DNA of 64,000 bases from Phascolarctos cinereus (GCF_002099425.1 NW_018344288.1:1178001-1242000), one strand, 5' to 3'. Counted from the first letter of the stretch, positions 33,060-45,185 are shown. Notes: a model not told the origin generated them from the letters alone. Program-made: numbers and translations.

Positions 33060-33445
33060 AAAAGGAAGAACTAAGTGTCAATGAATCATTTTAAAATAAA
33101 CAAAAGAGTACAGAAGGAAATCCAGGAAGTGGCATACACAAGCAATGCAGTATTGGAGCCTTCCTGTTAAATTTGAAAAAAAAAAGGGGGGGGCACAGCT
33201 AGGTGGCACGATAGATAGAGCTCCGGCCTTGGAGTCAGGAGGACCTGAGTTCAAATCCAGCCTCAGACACTTGACACTTACTAGCTATGTGACCCTGAGT
33301 AAGTCACTTAACCCTGACTGCCTCACCAAAAAGAAAAAAGAAAAAAATTTTGAAACTGCAAATAGTAGAGATTCATGGTTTTGTATGCAGTCCTCTTTTC
33401 CTGTTCTTTGCATAGAGAAATGTTCCCATTTGTCAGATTAATAAT
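33060..33445 (+). repeat. Unnamed dispersed repeat X, copy 1
   Basis: Outside the SINE at 33185-33348, words such as gtggcatacacaagcaatgc, cctgttaaatttgaaa and ctttgcatagagaaatgttc match 49080-49355. Family not recognised. Confidence 0.4.
33185..33348 (+). mobile_element. WSINE-type SINE
   Basis: cacagctaggtggcacgata, gtcaggaggacctgagttca, core and A-rich tail. Short possible target duplication (aaatttgaaa and aaattttgaaa). Confidence 0.92.
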
Positions 33446-33715
33446 AATAAAAAGGGAAAAAATGACAAAATTAGTAACAATGGCACAAGGTTATTTTACC
33501 TACCCCTAAGCATTATGCTAGATCAGAGTCATTGGATTCACTTGGGTGGCACTGACTTGTCATGTCCCAGCAGTGACCCTCTATAAGACCTCTCTTCTGG
33601 TGATACCTGACTCCCTTAATTTAGAGATGATAAGTAAGCTAACTTTTTAAATGTTATCAGAATCCTATATATTATGCATATTACACATAGCATGTATATT
33701 ACAATTTTACCATGT
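33446..33715. other. No recognised feature
   Basis: AT-rich sequence. Confidence 0.4.
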
Positions 33716-33975
33716 CAGATAATAATAACACTAGTATCTACATAGCATTTTAAGGTTTGCAGAGCACTTTGCAAACACCATCTCATTTTATCCTTACAAC
33801 CCTGGAGATAAGTGCTATAATTATCCCCACTTTATAGATAAGAAACTGAGGCAGGCAACAGTTAAGTGACTAGGGTCATATAGCTAGGAAAGTGACTAAG
33901 GCTGGATCTGAACTCAGGTCTTCTTGACTAAAGGTCCAGTGCTCTATCCACAATGCCATTTAGCTGCCTCTAGGT
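33716..33975 (-). mobile_element. MIR-type CORE-SINE, antisense
   Basis: attttaaggtttgcagagca, tatccttacaaccctggaga, head ggtccagtgctctatccaca. Confidence 0.82.
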
Positions 33976-33994
33976 AACTAAAAAGGTCTTTTTA

Positions 33995-34260
33995 AAGGAA
34001 ACTATGTAGAATTCATTATTTTACCTATTTTAATTCACGGCATTTTGGACTCTAATTATGGCTGAAGCTACTAATTACTAACACTGACCACACAATTAAT
34101 GTACAACTCTAATAATGGCCATCAAATTAACAACTGAAGCAGAGGAGTACCCTTTTGACTCATCATATTAAAGGTGTTTTTATAGCACTAAACATTTTAA
34201 GTAATATTAATTGCTTCTTCCAAACAAATAAGCTCATTTTTGTCTTTGGAGCAGATATCT
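33995..34260. other. Repeat-free AT-rich island
   Basis: No transposon signal. Many TAATTA-type words (ctaattatggctgaagctac, cacaattaatgtac). A candidate conserved non-coding element, by composition only. Confidence 0.3.
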
Positions 34261-34926
34261 ACAAGACCTTTCTTCAAAGGAAGTAGACAGATCTTTGAAA
34301 CTGATGGAGTTGTGACTTTCAGTTGAGGTGGCAGTGTGAAAGGTCACAGAGGAGTCCAACTCTGCATATATGCTCCAGCAATGATCTAAAATGGGCTCTA
34401 AATTGAAAAATGATCAAGAAATCCAAAGAATTAGTAAGCTCCTTCATTTAGAACTTTACAAAAAAGACAGTCAGAAACTATGGGTTCTGGAAGAGGGATC
34501 CTGCCAAGAAAGCTCAGGTCAACAGGCCAGAAGCCCAAAGAACTACCTGTCCCAGAGTGGATGGAAAACCACCACAACCATACCCTGACATGGGGAGCCC
34601 TAGGGGACAGAAGACTAAAGCAGCAATGACAGGAGATGATAAGGGGAAAGGGCAGCAGGGGAGGGGAAGGCAAAAAACCACAGAGCTCTAACTGGGGCAG
34701 GAACCTGCCACCACTTTTGAGCATAGAGACATGAAAAGAGGTAAAAGCCAGTAGGTGGAATCCATGAAATTGAGGTCAGAGGCAACAAGAACCTGACCAA
34801 CTCCCTTCAAGACTATGGGAGTGGGCAAAGCCTGGTCCTCGCCCAAAGTCCCAAATTAAAGAACTGAGTCTGGTGGATATGCATAAACAGAAGTAGACAC
34901 TGAATACTATGAACAAATACAACGGG

Positions 34927-35074
34927 GGGGGGGAGCTAGATGGAGCAGTGGATAGAGTACTAGCTCTGGAATCAGGAGGACCAGAGTTCAAAATCTGGCC
35001 TCAGACACTTGACACTTACTAGCTGTGTGACCCTGAGCAAGTCACTTCACCCCATTGCCTTGAAAAATAAAAAG
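34927..35074 (+). mobile_element. WSINE-type SINE in L1
   Basis: agctagatggagcagtggat, aatcaggaggaccagagttc, core, A-rich tail. Target duplication aaatacaacggg (34915-34926) and aaatataatggg (35075-35086). Confidence 0.92.
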
Positions 35075-35507
35075 AAATATAATGGGTCAAGACATACCCT
35101 AAAGGAGCCTAGGAGGGGGGGGAAATGGCTTGGCCACAAGGGCTACAAGAGTAGCTGGAATAAATGAAATAATGTATTTTTAAAATAGATTTGACATATG
35201 AAAGAAGATTTCTAAAGGAAAGAACTGGAAGAAGAATAAAAAGCTTGGAGCTGAAGGTGGAAAACCTTGCCAAGGTAATGCAATCTCTGAAAATTAGAAT
35301 AGACCAAATATAACTCAATGATTCCATGAGAAAAAAAGAAATCGATGTTATATATTTTTTGAAAGCAGTACAATGGTCTACTTAGAAAACCCTAAAGATT
35401 CAATAAAAATTAATTGAAACAATAATTTCAGCAAAGTATCAGGATATTAAAAAAAACACAAGACTCATCTGCTCTGTCTATACTATAATAATATAATAAG
35501 CAGGACA

Positions 35508-35524
35508 GCAGCAGTAGTAGTGGC

Positions 35525-35559
<35 letters not shown>

Positions 35560-35562
35560 AGT
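35508..35562 (+). repeat. (AGT)n microsatellite in L1
   Basis: About 50 bp of GTA/AGT repeat with two GGC/GGT units, inside ORF2-derived sequence. Confidence 0.9.
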
Positions 35563-36451
35563 AAAAAGAAGAGATAATAATTGCTTGTGGTTGGGCCATG
35601 CCAATACAATAAAAATGGCAATACTAATTAACTCATTCAGTGCTGTATCAATCAAGCTATCAAAGGATTACTTGATATATAGTGGTGGACAAAATAAATT
35701 CACCTGAAGAATAAAAGCATCAAAAATCTCAAAGGAAAAATATGAAAAGAAGTAGGAAGAAAGGGGGCCTAGCAATACCAGATTTTGAATTATACTACAA
35801 AGCAGCAATCATCTAAACAATTTGGAATTGTTTAAAAACAGAAATAAATAAAAAACACAGCTTTAGGCGTACAAGACCTAGAAAGATTTGGACATATTAC
35901 CATAGGGTTCGATAAACCCAAGGGCATAAACTACTGAAGGAACCCTACTCAACAAAAACTGAAGGGAAAATTGAAAAGCACTCTAGGAGAAATTAGGTTT
36001 AGACCAATATCTCATACCACACACCACAATAAGCTTCAAATGAACATATGATTTTAGATATAAAAAGTCATATCATAAACAAAGTAAAGGAGAATGGAAG
36101 AAAATATCTTTTATAACTATAGAAAGAGGAAAGGGTCTTGATCACACAAGAGATAGAGAGGATCACAAGAGATAAAATGGACAATTTTGATTATACAATA
36201 TTGAAAAGCTCTTGTACAAACAAAACCAATGCAGCTAAAATTAGAAGAGAATCAGCTAACTGGAAAATAATCTTTGCAGTAAATTTCTCTAATATAAATC
36301 TGATATCTGAAATATATTGGTAACTAATTAAAATATAAAAGAGCAAGAGCCATTTCCCAATAGATAAATAATCAAAGAACTTAAATGGGCAGATCTTAAA
36401 AAAAGAAAAACAAAAAACTACCATATTTTTTAAATGCTTCAAATCATTACA

Positions 36452-37359
36452 TAGCCCATATAATCTCTGAGAATCCTTGTCATCATGACCACTTCAGACT
36501 CCTCCTTAGAGTTCCAAGTATGTTCTAAGGGGTAAAGGGGGTTCTTCTCCAATGTCATTGGCTGCAGACCCCATCCTGTTACATTTACCCTAATATCAAT
36601 CACCTGTTACTGTCCATATCTTCCTTCTGTTATCAATGCTAATCACCATAGGGATTAGTGTCCCTTTGCCATTTAACCATCCAATATTAATTAGCTTTTA
36701 GGGTTATTTACTGAGAAGATACATTAAGAATGGGAGTTACAAAATATTTCCCTCTAATACCTGGGATCACATTCTCCCCATACCACCTCAATTCCTGGAG
36801 AGAGTGAGCTCAAACTTAAACCAGCTTCTACAACGTATTTGCTCTATCGAGTTAACTTCTGAATATAGGAAGAGCTAATAGACAAGCTGTCCCCTCTCAT
36901 AAGACCCAGAATCTTTGCTATAAGGTCAATTCACTGCTGGGTCGGGCCTCCACCTTTCAGAGCTCTCAAAGCTCAAAGGGTCAAATAGTTTACCTAAGAA
37001 CAGGAAAAAATAGATACAGCAGAGAGAGAAGTAGCAGTAGGGCCAGGAGGTCGCAGGCCACAGTGGTCCAGGTGGAGAGATAAGGAACTAATGCTTCTTT
37101 CTTCACCAGGGACCTAAAGCAGACCATGTGTCAAATGGCCAACCAGGAAAAATACATTGGCTATTTAGTGACATTTAAATACATTCCTGTTTCCAGCTCA
37201 GAAGACAATTAAAAGGCTCCTCTTCTTCAGACAATAACTAGACCAGAAACAACACCTGTACATATTCTGAAGCCCACACTGAGGATTGTGAGTAGAGTAT
37301 GTATCAGAAGAGTATGCTGAGCATGCTCCTAAGGACTGGTCTTATTGGCCAGGTACCTG
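36452..37359. mobile_element. Unidentified 908-bp insertion in L1
   Basis: L1 reads continuously across this block once it is removed. TTACA lies on both sides (36447-36451 and 37360-37364), a possible 5-bp target duplication. There is no A-tail, so a LINE-made copy is unlikely. It could be a solo LTR or another non-autonomous element; ctgttac-type words occur near 36575, 36604 and 37357. No coding domain. Family and orientation unknown. Confidence 0.5.
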
Positions 37360-37689
37360 TTACAAATAATAATAGAAACTAATATTAAAACAACTGTGAG
37401 GTACCACATCATATCCATCAGATTGGCGGAGGTGACAAAAATTGGCAAAAAAAAAAACCCAACATACAATAGCAATTATTGAAAGAGATATAGGAGGACA
37501 GGTAGATTAAGGCATTTGGTAAAGCTACAAATTGGTATAGCTGTTCTGGAAGGCAATTTGGAAGGACACCTGAAAAGTCACTAACCTGTGTACACCATTT
37601 GTTTCAGCAATACCAGTTTTAGAAATCCACTTCAGTGAGATTAAAGGAAGTAAAAAGAATCCATTTGCATGAAACTATTTATAGTAGCA

Positions 37690-37965
37690 TTTTTGTTGTA
37701 ATAATAATCATAATAGCTAGCATTTACATAGCACAGACGCTGTACTAAGAACTTTACAAATATTATCTCATCTGATCCTCACAACCACTGGGGGACTTAG
37801 TGTTATTATTATCCTCATTTTACAATGAGAAACAGAGGCAGACAGATGTTAAGTGATTTGCCCAAGGTCATATAGCCAGTAAGTATCTGAAGCTGCATTT
37901 GAATTCAGGTCTTCCTGATTCCAGACCCAGTACTCTATCCAGTGCATCACCTATCTGCTCATCTA
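37690..37965 (-). mobile_element. MIR-type CORE-SINE, antisense, in L1
   Basis: agctagcatttacatagcac, tctgatcctcacaaccactg, tgatttgcccaaggtcatat, head gacccagtactctatcc. L1 3' UTR resumes after it (aagtaagtcgatccaggaag). Confidence 0.82.
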
Positions 37966-38454
37966 AAGAACTATAAATTAAAGGAGTGCCCATCAGCTTG
38001 GAAATGCTTAGTCAAATTACAAATGCATGTAATGGGGTGTTAATGCACTGTAGCAAATGAAGAAGGGATGGATTCAGAGAAAGCTGGGAAGATTTTCCCA
38101 AGTAGATACATAATGAAGTAAGTCGATCCAGGAAGACAACTTATACAAAGACGTTATAGAGAAAAACAACTTGGAGAGAACTGAGAACTCTAATTAATGT
38201 AATGACCAGCCATGATTCCAGAGGGCTGGCGATTAAGCATTTTATCCAATTCTTGACAGGAATGATGCACTAGAGGCATGGAATGAAACATACATTATCA
38301 GACATGGACAATATGTGGATTTCTTTTGCTTGACTAAGGTTATCCATTTCAAGGGAGAGGTTTTGGTTTTTTGGGTTTTTTTAATGTTGGGGGAGGCAAT
38401 GAGAAGCTTATAATACCAATATCAATGCTAAAAAAAAAAACAAGAAAAGAGAAT

Positions 38455-38700
38455 CTAATGAAGTATTTTTTTTCAAGTACAGAAAAGAACAAAAGGAGGT
38501 CTAGAAGGAATAGACAAGCAAGCCAACTTTTGGAGGGGAAAATGGGCTATATTTATTTGTATACTTTTAAATTTGTTACATACTTTTAAAAATAACCTGT
38601 GCAAATAACATAAATTCATTGTTTCTATTCTTTGCTATTACAATGTTCATGTTTGTTGATATTTGTCAAGTTCAGAATAACAAAAAATTTTTTTTTAATT
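38455..38700 (+). repeat. Unnamed dispersed repeat X, copy 2
   Basis: ctattctttgctattacaat and gttcatgtttgttgatattt, with gtcaagttcagaataa, match the end of 49080-49355. Directly downstream of the L1 A-run. Confidence 0.4.
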
Positions 38701-39324
38701 TTAGATGGTTGTAGCTCAGTAAGACTGACTGTGATGCTTTTGATACCAATATCTTATTCTACTAAATTAAAAAAAAAGTTAAAGGGGAGAAGCTAAGGCT
38801 GAGTCATGTCCTGATATTTTTCTTGTTCCCTAGGTGTTAGTCTGCATTTTTATCAGTCTGAGAAAGGAAATTAGATACTGGCAAATCATCCATTTTGGGG
38901 TATAAATTAATTTTAATGTAATATAATGTGAGAAGAAAATCATGCCCTCTGGAACACCTGCAAGAAGAGAGCATTTCCCTTGAAAATTAGAAATTTAAGG
39001 TTTGCCTTTAAAGCCACCTAACTATGCTATTTTACATTAAACCTGTCAATATTTTGCATTTTATTTTTTACTCCCAGGTGATTTTACATCAATCATTACT
39101 ATCCTCCACCCTCAACTCTGGCTTGAATTTAAATGACATACTTCCTAAATTTCTCCAGATGCAAGTAAAAAATTCTGCATATACTCTAGACAGATGGTGA
39201 ATTGGACACAAAATTGAACAGGAGGAAGAGAGTGGATTGGATTGCCTTGGGAAATTACATAGTGATTTTAGTGACTCCCTCAAACAAAGACTCATCTTTT
39301 GAATAGTAATATTCTTCTGCATAG
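38701..39324. other. No recognised feature
   Basis: AT-rich sequence. A 108-codon minus-strand frame at 39089-39415 partly overlaps a SINE and is not convincing. Confidence 0.4.
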
Positions 39325-39555
39325 AGAGGAGATAGCACAGCATCATGTAATGTACAGAGAGCTGGCTTCCCAGGCAGCCAGGATGCTCTCGGTTTGAGAC
39401 ACATCTCTGACACATACTAGCTGCAGGACCCTACGCAAGTCAGTGTTCTAGTCAATGTTCTAAGACTACAAATTGCAAAGAAGGTGCCAACCAGCATCGG
39501 TAGATGGATTTCCTCACTGAAGACTTCCAATACCAACGATACCACAGGTCCAGGC
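39325..39555 (+). mobile_element. CORE-SINE, tail subfamily
   Basis: Core ctagctgcaggaccctacgc, then aaattgcaaagaaggtgcca and the tail atcggtagatggatttcctc. Confidence 0.7.
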
Positions 39556-39559
39556 TCCT

Positions 39560-39690
39560 GTTTTTCACTCATTTTCAGTCATGACCAACTCTGTGATCCC
39601 ATTTGGGGTCTTCTTGGCAAAGATACTGGAGTGATTTGCATTTCCTTCTCATTTTACAGATGAGTAACTGAGGTAAACAGGCAGGATCCA
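39560..39690 (-). mobile_element. MAR1 SINE, partial, antisense
   Basis: RTE-like tail and middle (tcatgaccaactctgtgatc, cttggcaaagatactggagt). Head and most of the core are missing. Confidence 0.8.
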
Positions 39691-39742
39691 AAGTCAGGTT
39701 TTTTTTTTACTTCAAATGTTAGTTAATCTTTGGCAAAGAACA

Positions 39743-39985
39743 CTGTTGTTCAATTGTTTTCAGTTGTGTCCAACTCTTCATGATCTCATTTAGGGTTTTC
39801 TTGGCAAAGGTACTGGAGTGGTTTGCCATTTCCGTCTCCAGCTCATTTTACAGAAAAGGAAACTAAGGCAAACAGGGTGAAGTGACTTGCCCAGGGTCAC
39901 ACAGCTAGTTAGTGTGTAAGGCCAGATTTGAACTCAAGAAGATGAGTCTTCCTGACCCAAGGTTGGGCGCTATATCTACTGCCAA
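39743..39985 (-). mobile_element. MAR1 SINE, antisense
   Basis: Full-length: ctgttgttcaattgttttca, ggtactggagtggtttgcca, gacttgcccagggtcacaca, head gatgagtcttcctgaccc. Second MAR1 in the same direction within 200 bp. Confidence 0.92.
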
Positions 39986-39989
39986 CTCT

Positions 39990-40215
39990 CTTGTTTCACA
40001 GAAGTGTCAGAGAGTGGATAGAGAGCGAGCTTTAGCATTAGAAAGAACCAAATTCAAACTTTGCCTCTGCCACTTACAAGTTGGGGATCCTGGACAAATC
40101 ACCCACTATCTCAGACCCCTCAGGCAACTCTCCAAGACTGTAAATTGGAGATTAGGCACTGGTCTACATCAGCAGGGAGTTTCCTCACCAGTAATCTACT
40201 ACATTCTCTGGTACC
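39990..40215 (+). mobile_element. CORE-SINE, tail subfamily
   Basis: aagttggggatcctggacaa, caggcaactctccaagactg, and tail catcagcagggagtttcctc. Confidence 0.7.
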
Positions 40216-40784
40216 AAAAGAAAAAAAAAACTGACAAAATTCTTCTGGTGATGCTATCTGACTGCACATAATGGAATTCCAGTCTCCAAAGAATTAGAGT
40301 GGTGAGTCACCCACCATGAATGATGAGAAAAATGGGAGGCATGAGATATTCTGACTCCAAAGCCAGTGTTCTTTCCACTACAGTATGATGCCTACTTATA
40401 GGTGCTTTTTGAACAGCTCTGGCTCTCTATCATGAATCCCGACTTAGACAAGGAGACAAAGGGTTGAGAGAATAATGGGAATGAGAATAAGGCAAGCTTA
40501 GAAAGACCAACTTTATCAGAGCCCTACGTATAGCCGGGGAAGTATGGATTATGGAGAACAGCTGGGGAACCCAGGCCCACAGTTTGCTGCTATTTGCTGT
40601 CATCCTTCTCCCAAATGGGTGGCCGTATCCTACCCATTCTCAAAGCTCATTAAGACATGATCTTTTCATTTTTAGTTCTGGTATCCCCATAATGTTTAGC
40701 ATATCTGAGTAGGTGGGGGAGGAGGAAGATCTGGGTGGGGAAGTATTTTCAATGTGAAAATCTCCCAGTATGCAAACTCTCTTT
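40216..40784. other. Mostly unrecognised; MIR stub
   Basis: A MIR head stub (gactccaaagccagtgttct) lies at 40350-40393. The rest is unrecognised. Confidence 0.4.
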
Positions 40785-40958
40785 ACCATGCAGATTGGTG
40801 ATTTATCTGTAATTTACAGGCTTAGTGAGCTGCCTAGAGCATTGAGAGATTAAAGGGGTTGCCTATGGTAACGCAGCTAGGATGTATCAGAACTTGAAGC
40901 AGAGGTCTCCCTGATTTCAAATCCAGCCCTCTATCCACTACCGCCATGCTGAGGTGCA
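40785..40958 (-). mobile_element. CORE-SINE, tail subfamily, antisense
   Basis: ccatgcagattggtgattta, gagctgcctagagcattgag, tggtaacgcagctaggatgt, head tccagccctctatccactac. Confidence 0.7.
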
Positions 40959-41009
40959 TCTTGCCTTATATGCAAGTAGACAACACGATGCTTGTTTGTT
41001 GAAATAAAT

Positions 41010-41245
41010 TCATTCAAGGCCCAGCTTTTCCACAAAGTTTTTCTTGATGTTTCCAGCCCACATTGATTTTTTTTTCTTCTCTAACTTTCTTTGTACTTAT
41101 TACTTGTGTTGCCAGATTAGCATATTATATGCAGTCCTTTGCACCAACTGTCTGGTACATACAATTTAATACTTTATTTCATCAGTATGTCTAATACTTA
41201 TTGCTTAACAAGTCATTGCTTAATAAGTGTTTCCTGCCTTTCCAA
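41010..41245 (+). mobile_element. L2 3' UTR
   Basis: caaggcccagcttttccaca, cttgatgtttccagcccaca, and end tgcttaataagtgtttcctg. Confidence 0.55.
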
Positions 41246-41934
41246 CTATGGTATAAGATCAATGTGAATGGAGACCAAATCTCACACGTCACCTGGTATT
41301 CCAGAGCTCTTACTTAAATGTTAGATGAATAGTGGGAATTTAATAGATTATCACTGATTGCCTGACTGAAGATCCCCATTGGGGCTATTGCCCCTAAGGT
41401 GATGGTATTAAAGAGAGGGCTTTCTGGCTAGTCATACTGAGCTTGATGATGAGGCATCATTCTGGCACCATCCAGGGCAAGGGTCTGGTCCTCAGCTTTG
41501 GAACCTCCAGAACAATCTTATCTGCCCACTCAGACATGATCAGGTTCCAGAGGAGTGAATCATGGTAGCCACACTCACAAGATTAAGTGTCAAACAAAAG
41601 GCCAACTTAACTAATTTGCAACAAAAAATAGAACTCCAGACATCTCTGGAACACTGATATTGGCTGGCTGGAACAGCACATTCTCTTCCCAGTAAGAAAG
41701 TCTGCTTTATTAATTAATAATATAAAGTTGATTAATGAGCCTAGTCAGAATAAATGGAAAATATAATCTTAAAGGGATCCTGGTCTTCATCTAGAATAGC
41801 TTGATAAATGTAAGATTCTCATTTTAAAATTTTTATTTATATCTATTGTTTTGACATCATCTTCATTTCCAAATAAAGTATGGCTCCTCCCATCCCACCC
41901 CAATCCCTTTTCCCAGGGATCCAACTTTTGTAAT
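41246..41934. other. No recognised feature
   Basis: Single-copy-looking, except 41830-41930 (gacatcatcttcatttccaa), which recalls a marsupial repeat I cannot name. Confidence 0.35.
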
Positions 41935-42190
41935 TGTTGTTGTTTTTCAGTCATTTCAGTTGTGTTCGACTTTTCATGAACTTTTTTGGGGTTTTTTTGG
42001 CAAAGATACTGCAGCAGTTTGCCATTTCCTTCTTTGGCTCATTTTTTTACAGATGAGGAACTGGAGCAAACAGGATTAAAGTGACTTGCCCAGAGTCACA
42101 CAGCTAGTTAAGCACCTAAGGCCAGATTTGAACTCAGGTCTTCCTGACTCCAGGCCCAGCATTCTATCCACTGTACCACCTAGCTACCCT
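41935..42190 (-). mobile_element. MAR1 SINE, antisense
   Basis: ttgttgttgtttttcagtca, ggcaaagatactgcagcagt, agtgacttgcccagagtcac, head ccactgtaccacctagctac. Confidence 0.93.
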
Positions 42191-42194
42191 TTGC

Positions 42195-43655
42195 CATAGT
42201 TAACCCCTCTATTTGTGCCCTGGATCCATCCCCTTTTATGCCTCCATAAGTGTGCCTCATTGATCATTCCCTCCCCTCAATCTCATCTTCAATCTCTCCC
42301 AATCTTCTGGCTCCTTCTCTACTGATTGTAACTTATTCAATGTTCTCATCCTTAAGCAGGGATGTTATGAGACTCAGATGAGATCATGGATACAAAGCAC
42401 TTTGCAAACCTTAAAACTATATTAATGCCAGTTTTTATTGTTATTAGCCTCTAGTCGGATGATGACTTCATCCCCTGAGCCTTCTACTACACTCCTGCTG
42501 AGCTCAACGTTTATAAAGCAATATAAGGGTATTCTGGCAAATGTTTAACCACCAGGCTGGAGTGGGAGTGAGAATAGAAGAAGAAATGTATGCATACACA
42601 CTTTTAAGCTCAGATGTAGTATTAACACTTTATTAAGTCTAGACAATCAACAACATAATTAATCAAGCCTTAATTTGCAGCAATCACCGATTTCCAAGGT
42701 ATAAATGTTCACTCTCAAAATTTAACGACTCTGAAAGCTAGTTAGGGCTGGGCCAGCATATCCCTCTAACCTTCACTTGACCTTGCCATCCCCATCCTCC
42801 CTTAAACTTTCATCTTGTATCTCTCCTGCCTTTCACATTCAAACTTCAAGAAACCATCATATAACTCTTGCTGCCTCCTCTTTTTCCCCCCACTGACTCA
42901 TTTCTGAACCCCTGATACACTGTTCAGCGGCCCTTTCTCAATTGTCTTCCTCCTTGACTATTTTGCAGACTGCACTTTTCTCCTTTGGCTTCATGGTTCT
43001 GTTTCATTCCTTTCTATCAACCAACCGCTTCTTAGTCTCCTTTGCTGGATCATTATCCATCACTCACCCCTTAAACACATGGTGGTCCCTAAGACTCTGC
43101 CCTAGCTCAAAAACCTTCATTTCTCTGTACATGCTTTCTCCCTTGGTCATCTCACCGGCTCTCTTGGGTTCAATTATTAGCTCTATTCAGATGATTCCCA
43201 AGTCTACATCACCAGCTCTCGTCTCTCACTAGCGCTCTTATCCTATATCACCTATTTCCTGGCCAGGCATCTTCATTTGCTGTTGGCATTTCTAACTCTA
43301 TATATTCTAATAGAACTTATAATCTTCTCTTCAAAACCTTCCCCTTCTCTAAAACTTCCCTATTTCTGTTGATAATACCATAATCCAGTTATGCAGGTTC
43401 ACAATCTCAACTTTATCCTACCTAGACTATTTCTTCTCTCTCACTACGTCACATCCAAACAGTTGCCAAATCTTTTTATGTCTCCCTCTGCAGTGTCTTA
43501 TATACATCTCCTTCTCCTGACTAGTTTAGAGCCTTACTCAGAGTATTTGTTGGCCCACTGGCACCTTTCCATTTCATGTCGAGTTGAATTATCACCAGGC
43601 TCAGAGGATGATGGTTACTAACCCTGCTCCCAGATTCTACATGTAGACTCTGTTT
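42195..43655 (+). mobile_element. L2 ORF2 region, diverged
   Basis: Plus-strand L2: caatctctcccaatcttctg before 42330, then from 42785 the coding region, with a frame reading FLVSFAGSLSITHPLN (motif preceding the PQGSVLGP box) near 43045 and attcagatgattcccaagtc (YADDSQV-like) near 43187. Frames are broken. A MIR tail (aaagcactttgcaaacctta, 42335-42445) and about 330 bp of unknown DNA (42450-42780) interrupt it. Confidence 0.65.
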
Positions 43656-44085
43656 GGGACTTGTGGCCTCCTTACACTGACTCGGGGAGCTAGGTCAAAA
43701 GCAACTGTCAATCAATCATCTCCTCAACCTTCCTCTAAGTGCATTCCAAAAGAAAATCTTTAATCAAAACAATACTTCAGAATATTTGCATTGTAGACAA
43801 ACCACTAACTGATGTTTCTAGAAGCTATGGTTACTATTTCCTAAGCAGTATTGACTTAACTCATTGCTCCAGGTCATGTCATGCCCTCTGAAAGCAATCT
43901 TGCATCACCCAGTGCCCATTCACTGAGAAAAAGGGTTGTGGTAATTGCAAAAGCTGTACTTTCCCCTATGAAAAAATGGGCACTGGGCCTTCTTCAGCAT
44001 GGAGAAGACTTAAAATATGAAATTTACTCAGAAATTGTTTTAATATTTCTGGATAATATTAAGGAAGGGGTATGCCCATACTGGG
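43656..44085. other. No recognised feature
   Basis: Single-copy-looking. Part of a 122-codon frame (43881-44249) extends into CR1 DNA and is not coding. Confidence 0.4.
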
Positions 44086-44344
44086 CCAGAAGTCCCAGAA
44101 TCTCAGAGCAAGAAGAGACCTTGGAGGTCATCTGGTTCAACCCTGGCCTCTATGATACCAGTGGTCCTCTAGTCTCTGCCTGGAAGTCTCTTTGGAGGGG
44201 AAATCCCCTCCCTCATGCAGCAGCTCATTTCACCTTAATTGTGAGGTGATTTCCCCTTGCATGCAAACTAAATTCAACTCCACAACACACTGCCCCTCGT
44301 CCTGCCTTCTTGATCCAAAGAAAACTAGTGTGGTCCCACTTCCA

Positions 44345-44590
44345 CATGTTGCTGCTGTTATTCAGTTGTGTCTGACTCTGGGTGAGCCCATTTGGGGTTT
44401 TCTTGACAAAGGTACTGGACTGGTTTCCTTCTCCAGCTCATTTTATAGATGAGAAACTGAGGCAAACAGGGTAAAGTGACTTGCCCGGGGTCACACAGCT
44501 AGGAAGTGTCTGAGACTAGATTTGAACTCAGAAAGATGAGTCTTCCTGACTCCATACCTAGCACTCATTCCATCTCATCACCCAACTGCC
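44345..44590 (-). mobile_element. MAR1 SINE, antisense, in CR1
   Basis: tgttgctgctgttattcagt, aggtactggactggtttcct, gacttgcccggggtcacaca, head tgagtcttcctgactccata. Confidence 0.92.
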
Positions 44591-44701
44591 CACTTAACAG
44601 CCCTTCAAATACTTGAGATTTTTGTTACATCCCTCCTACTAAGTCTTCTTTTCTCAAGCTAAACATCTTCGCTTCCTTTGGGCCTTTCAGAGAGGTCTGG
44701 C

Positions 44702-44910
44702 AAATGGGTGGCAAGATGGATAGAGCATCAGACTTGGAGTCATGAAGACCTGAGTTTGAATCCTGACTCTCTAGACGTGTGACCATAGGTAAAACACTTG
44801 ACATCTCTGTCTCTGTTTCCTCATCTATAAAATGGAGATAATAACAGAATTAGCATATGTAAGGCTCTTTGCAAACCTTGGAGAGCTATTTAATACTAGC
44901 TAGCTATTTC
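44702..44910 (+). mobile_element. MIR-type CORE-SINE in CR1
   Basis: gatggatagagcatcagact, catgaagacctgagtttgaa, gtgtgaccataggtaaaaca, tail ctctttgcaaaccttggaga. Confidence 0.82.
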
Positions 44911-44954
44911 TCTGTCTCGATATCCTTCTTCTAGATACACTACAGCTTACCTAA

Positions 44955-45183
44955 GAAACTATATGGCATAGTCCAATGAGGTCAGGATTTGTAGTCAAGA
45001 GAAACCTGGGTCTCAATTCCATTTCGGGAACTCACTAGCTGTGTGACCATGAGTTAATCAGTTAACTTCTCAGAAACTTCTTCATCCATAAAAAGGAGAT
45101 AATAATACTTGAACTTACCTGTTTTTAGGATTGTAATGAGGAATTGGCTTTACCAACCTTAAAGCACTATATGTAAATTTACA
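44955..45183 (+). mobile_element. MIR-type CORE-SINE in CR1
   Basis: ctagctgtgtgaccatgagt, cttcatccataaaaaggaga, tail accaaccttaaagcactata. Confidence 0.8.
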
Positions 45184-45185
45184 AA

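Larger units (their letters stand above)
34330..38450 (+). mobile_element. Old L1, multiply interrupted
   Basis: 34330-34926 is probably 5' leader. ORF1 coiled-coil DNA (agcttggagctgaaggtgga) follows at 35240-35335. An internal deletion then joins ORF1 to ORF2 just after the reverse-transcriptase FADD box (35370: cttagaaaaccctaaagatt). ORF2 C-terminal DNA runs to 36446, resumes at 37365 (gtgaggtaccacatcatatc), and the 3' UTR ends near 38440. Interrupted by a SINE, a 908-bp unknown insert and a MIR. Confidence 0.75.

Noticed and set aside
32650-33081. 143-codon minus-strand frame, one of the longest in the window
   Set aside because: Lys/Leu/Phe-rich low-complexity translation built on a 54-bp tandem duplication and AT-rich DNA. 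No domain.
34330-38450. Block from 36.4 to 37.4 kb as part of the L1 itself
   Set aside because: L1 ORF2 sequence is in register on both sides without it, so it must be an insertion.
43881-44249. 122-codon plus-strand frame
   Set aside because: Its second half is antisense CR1 DNA and no known domain is present.
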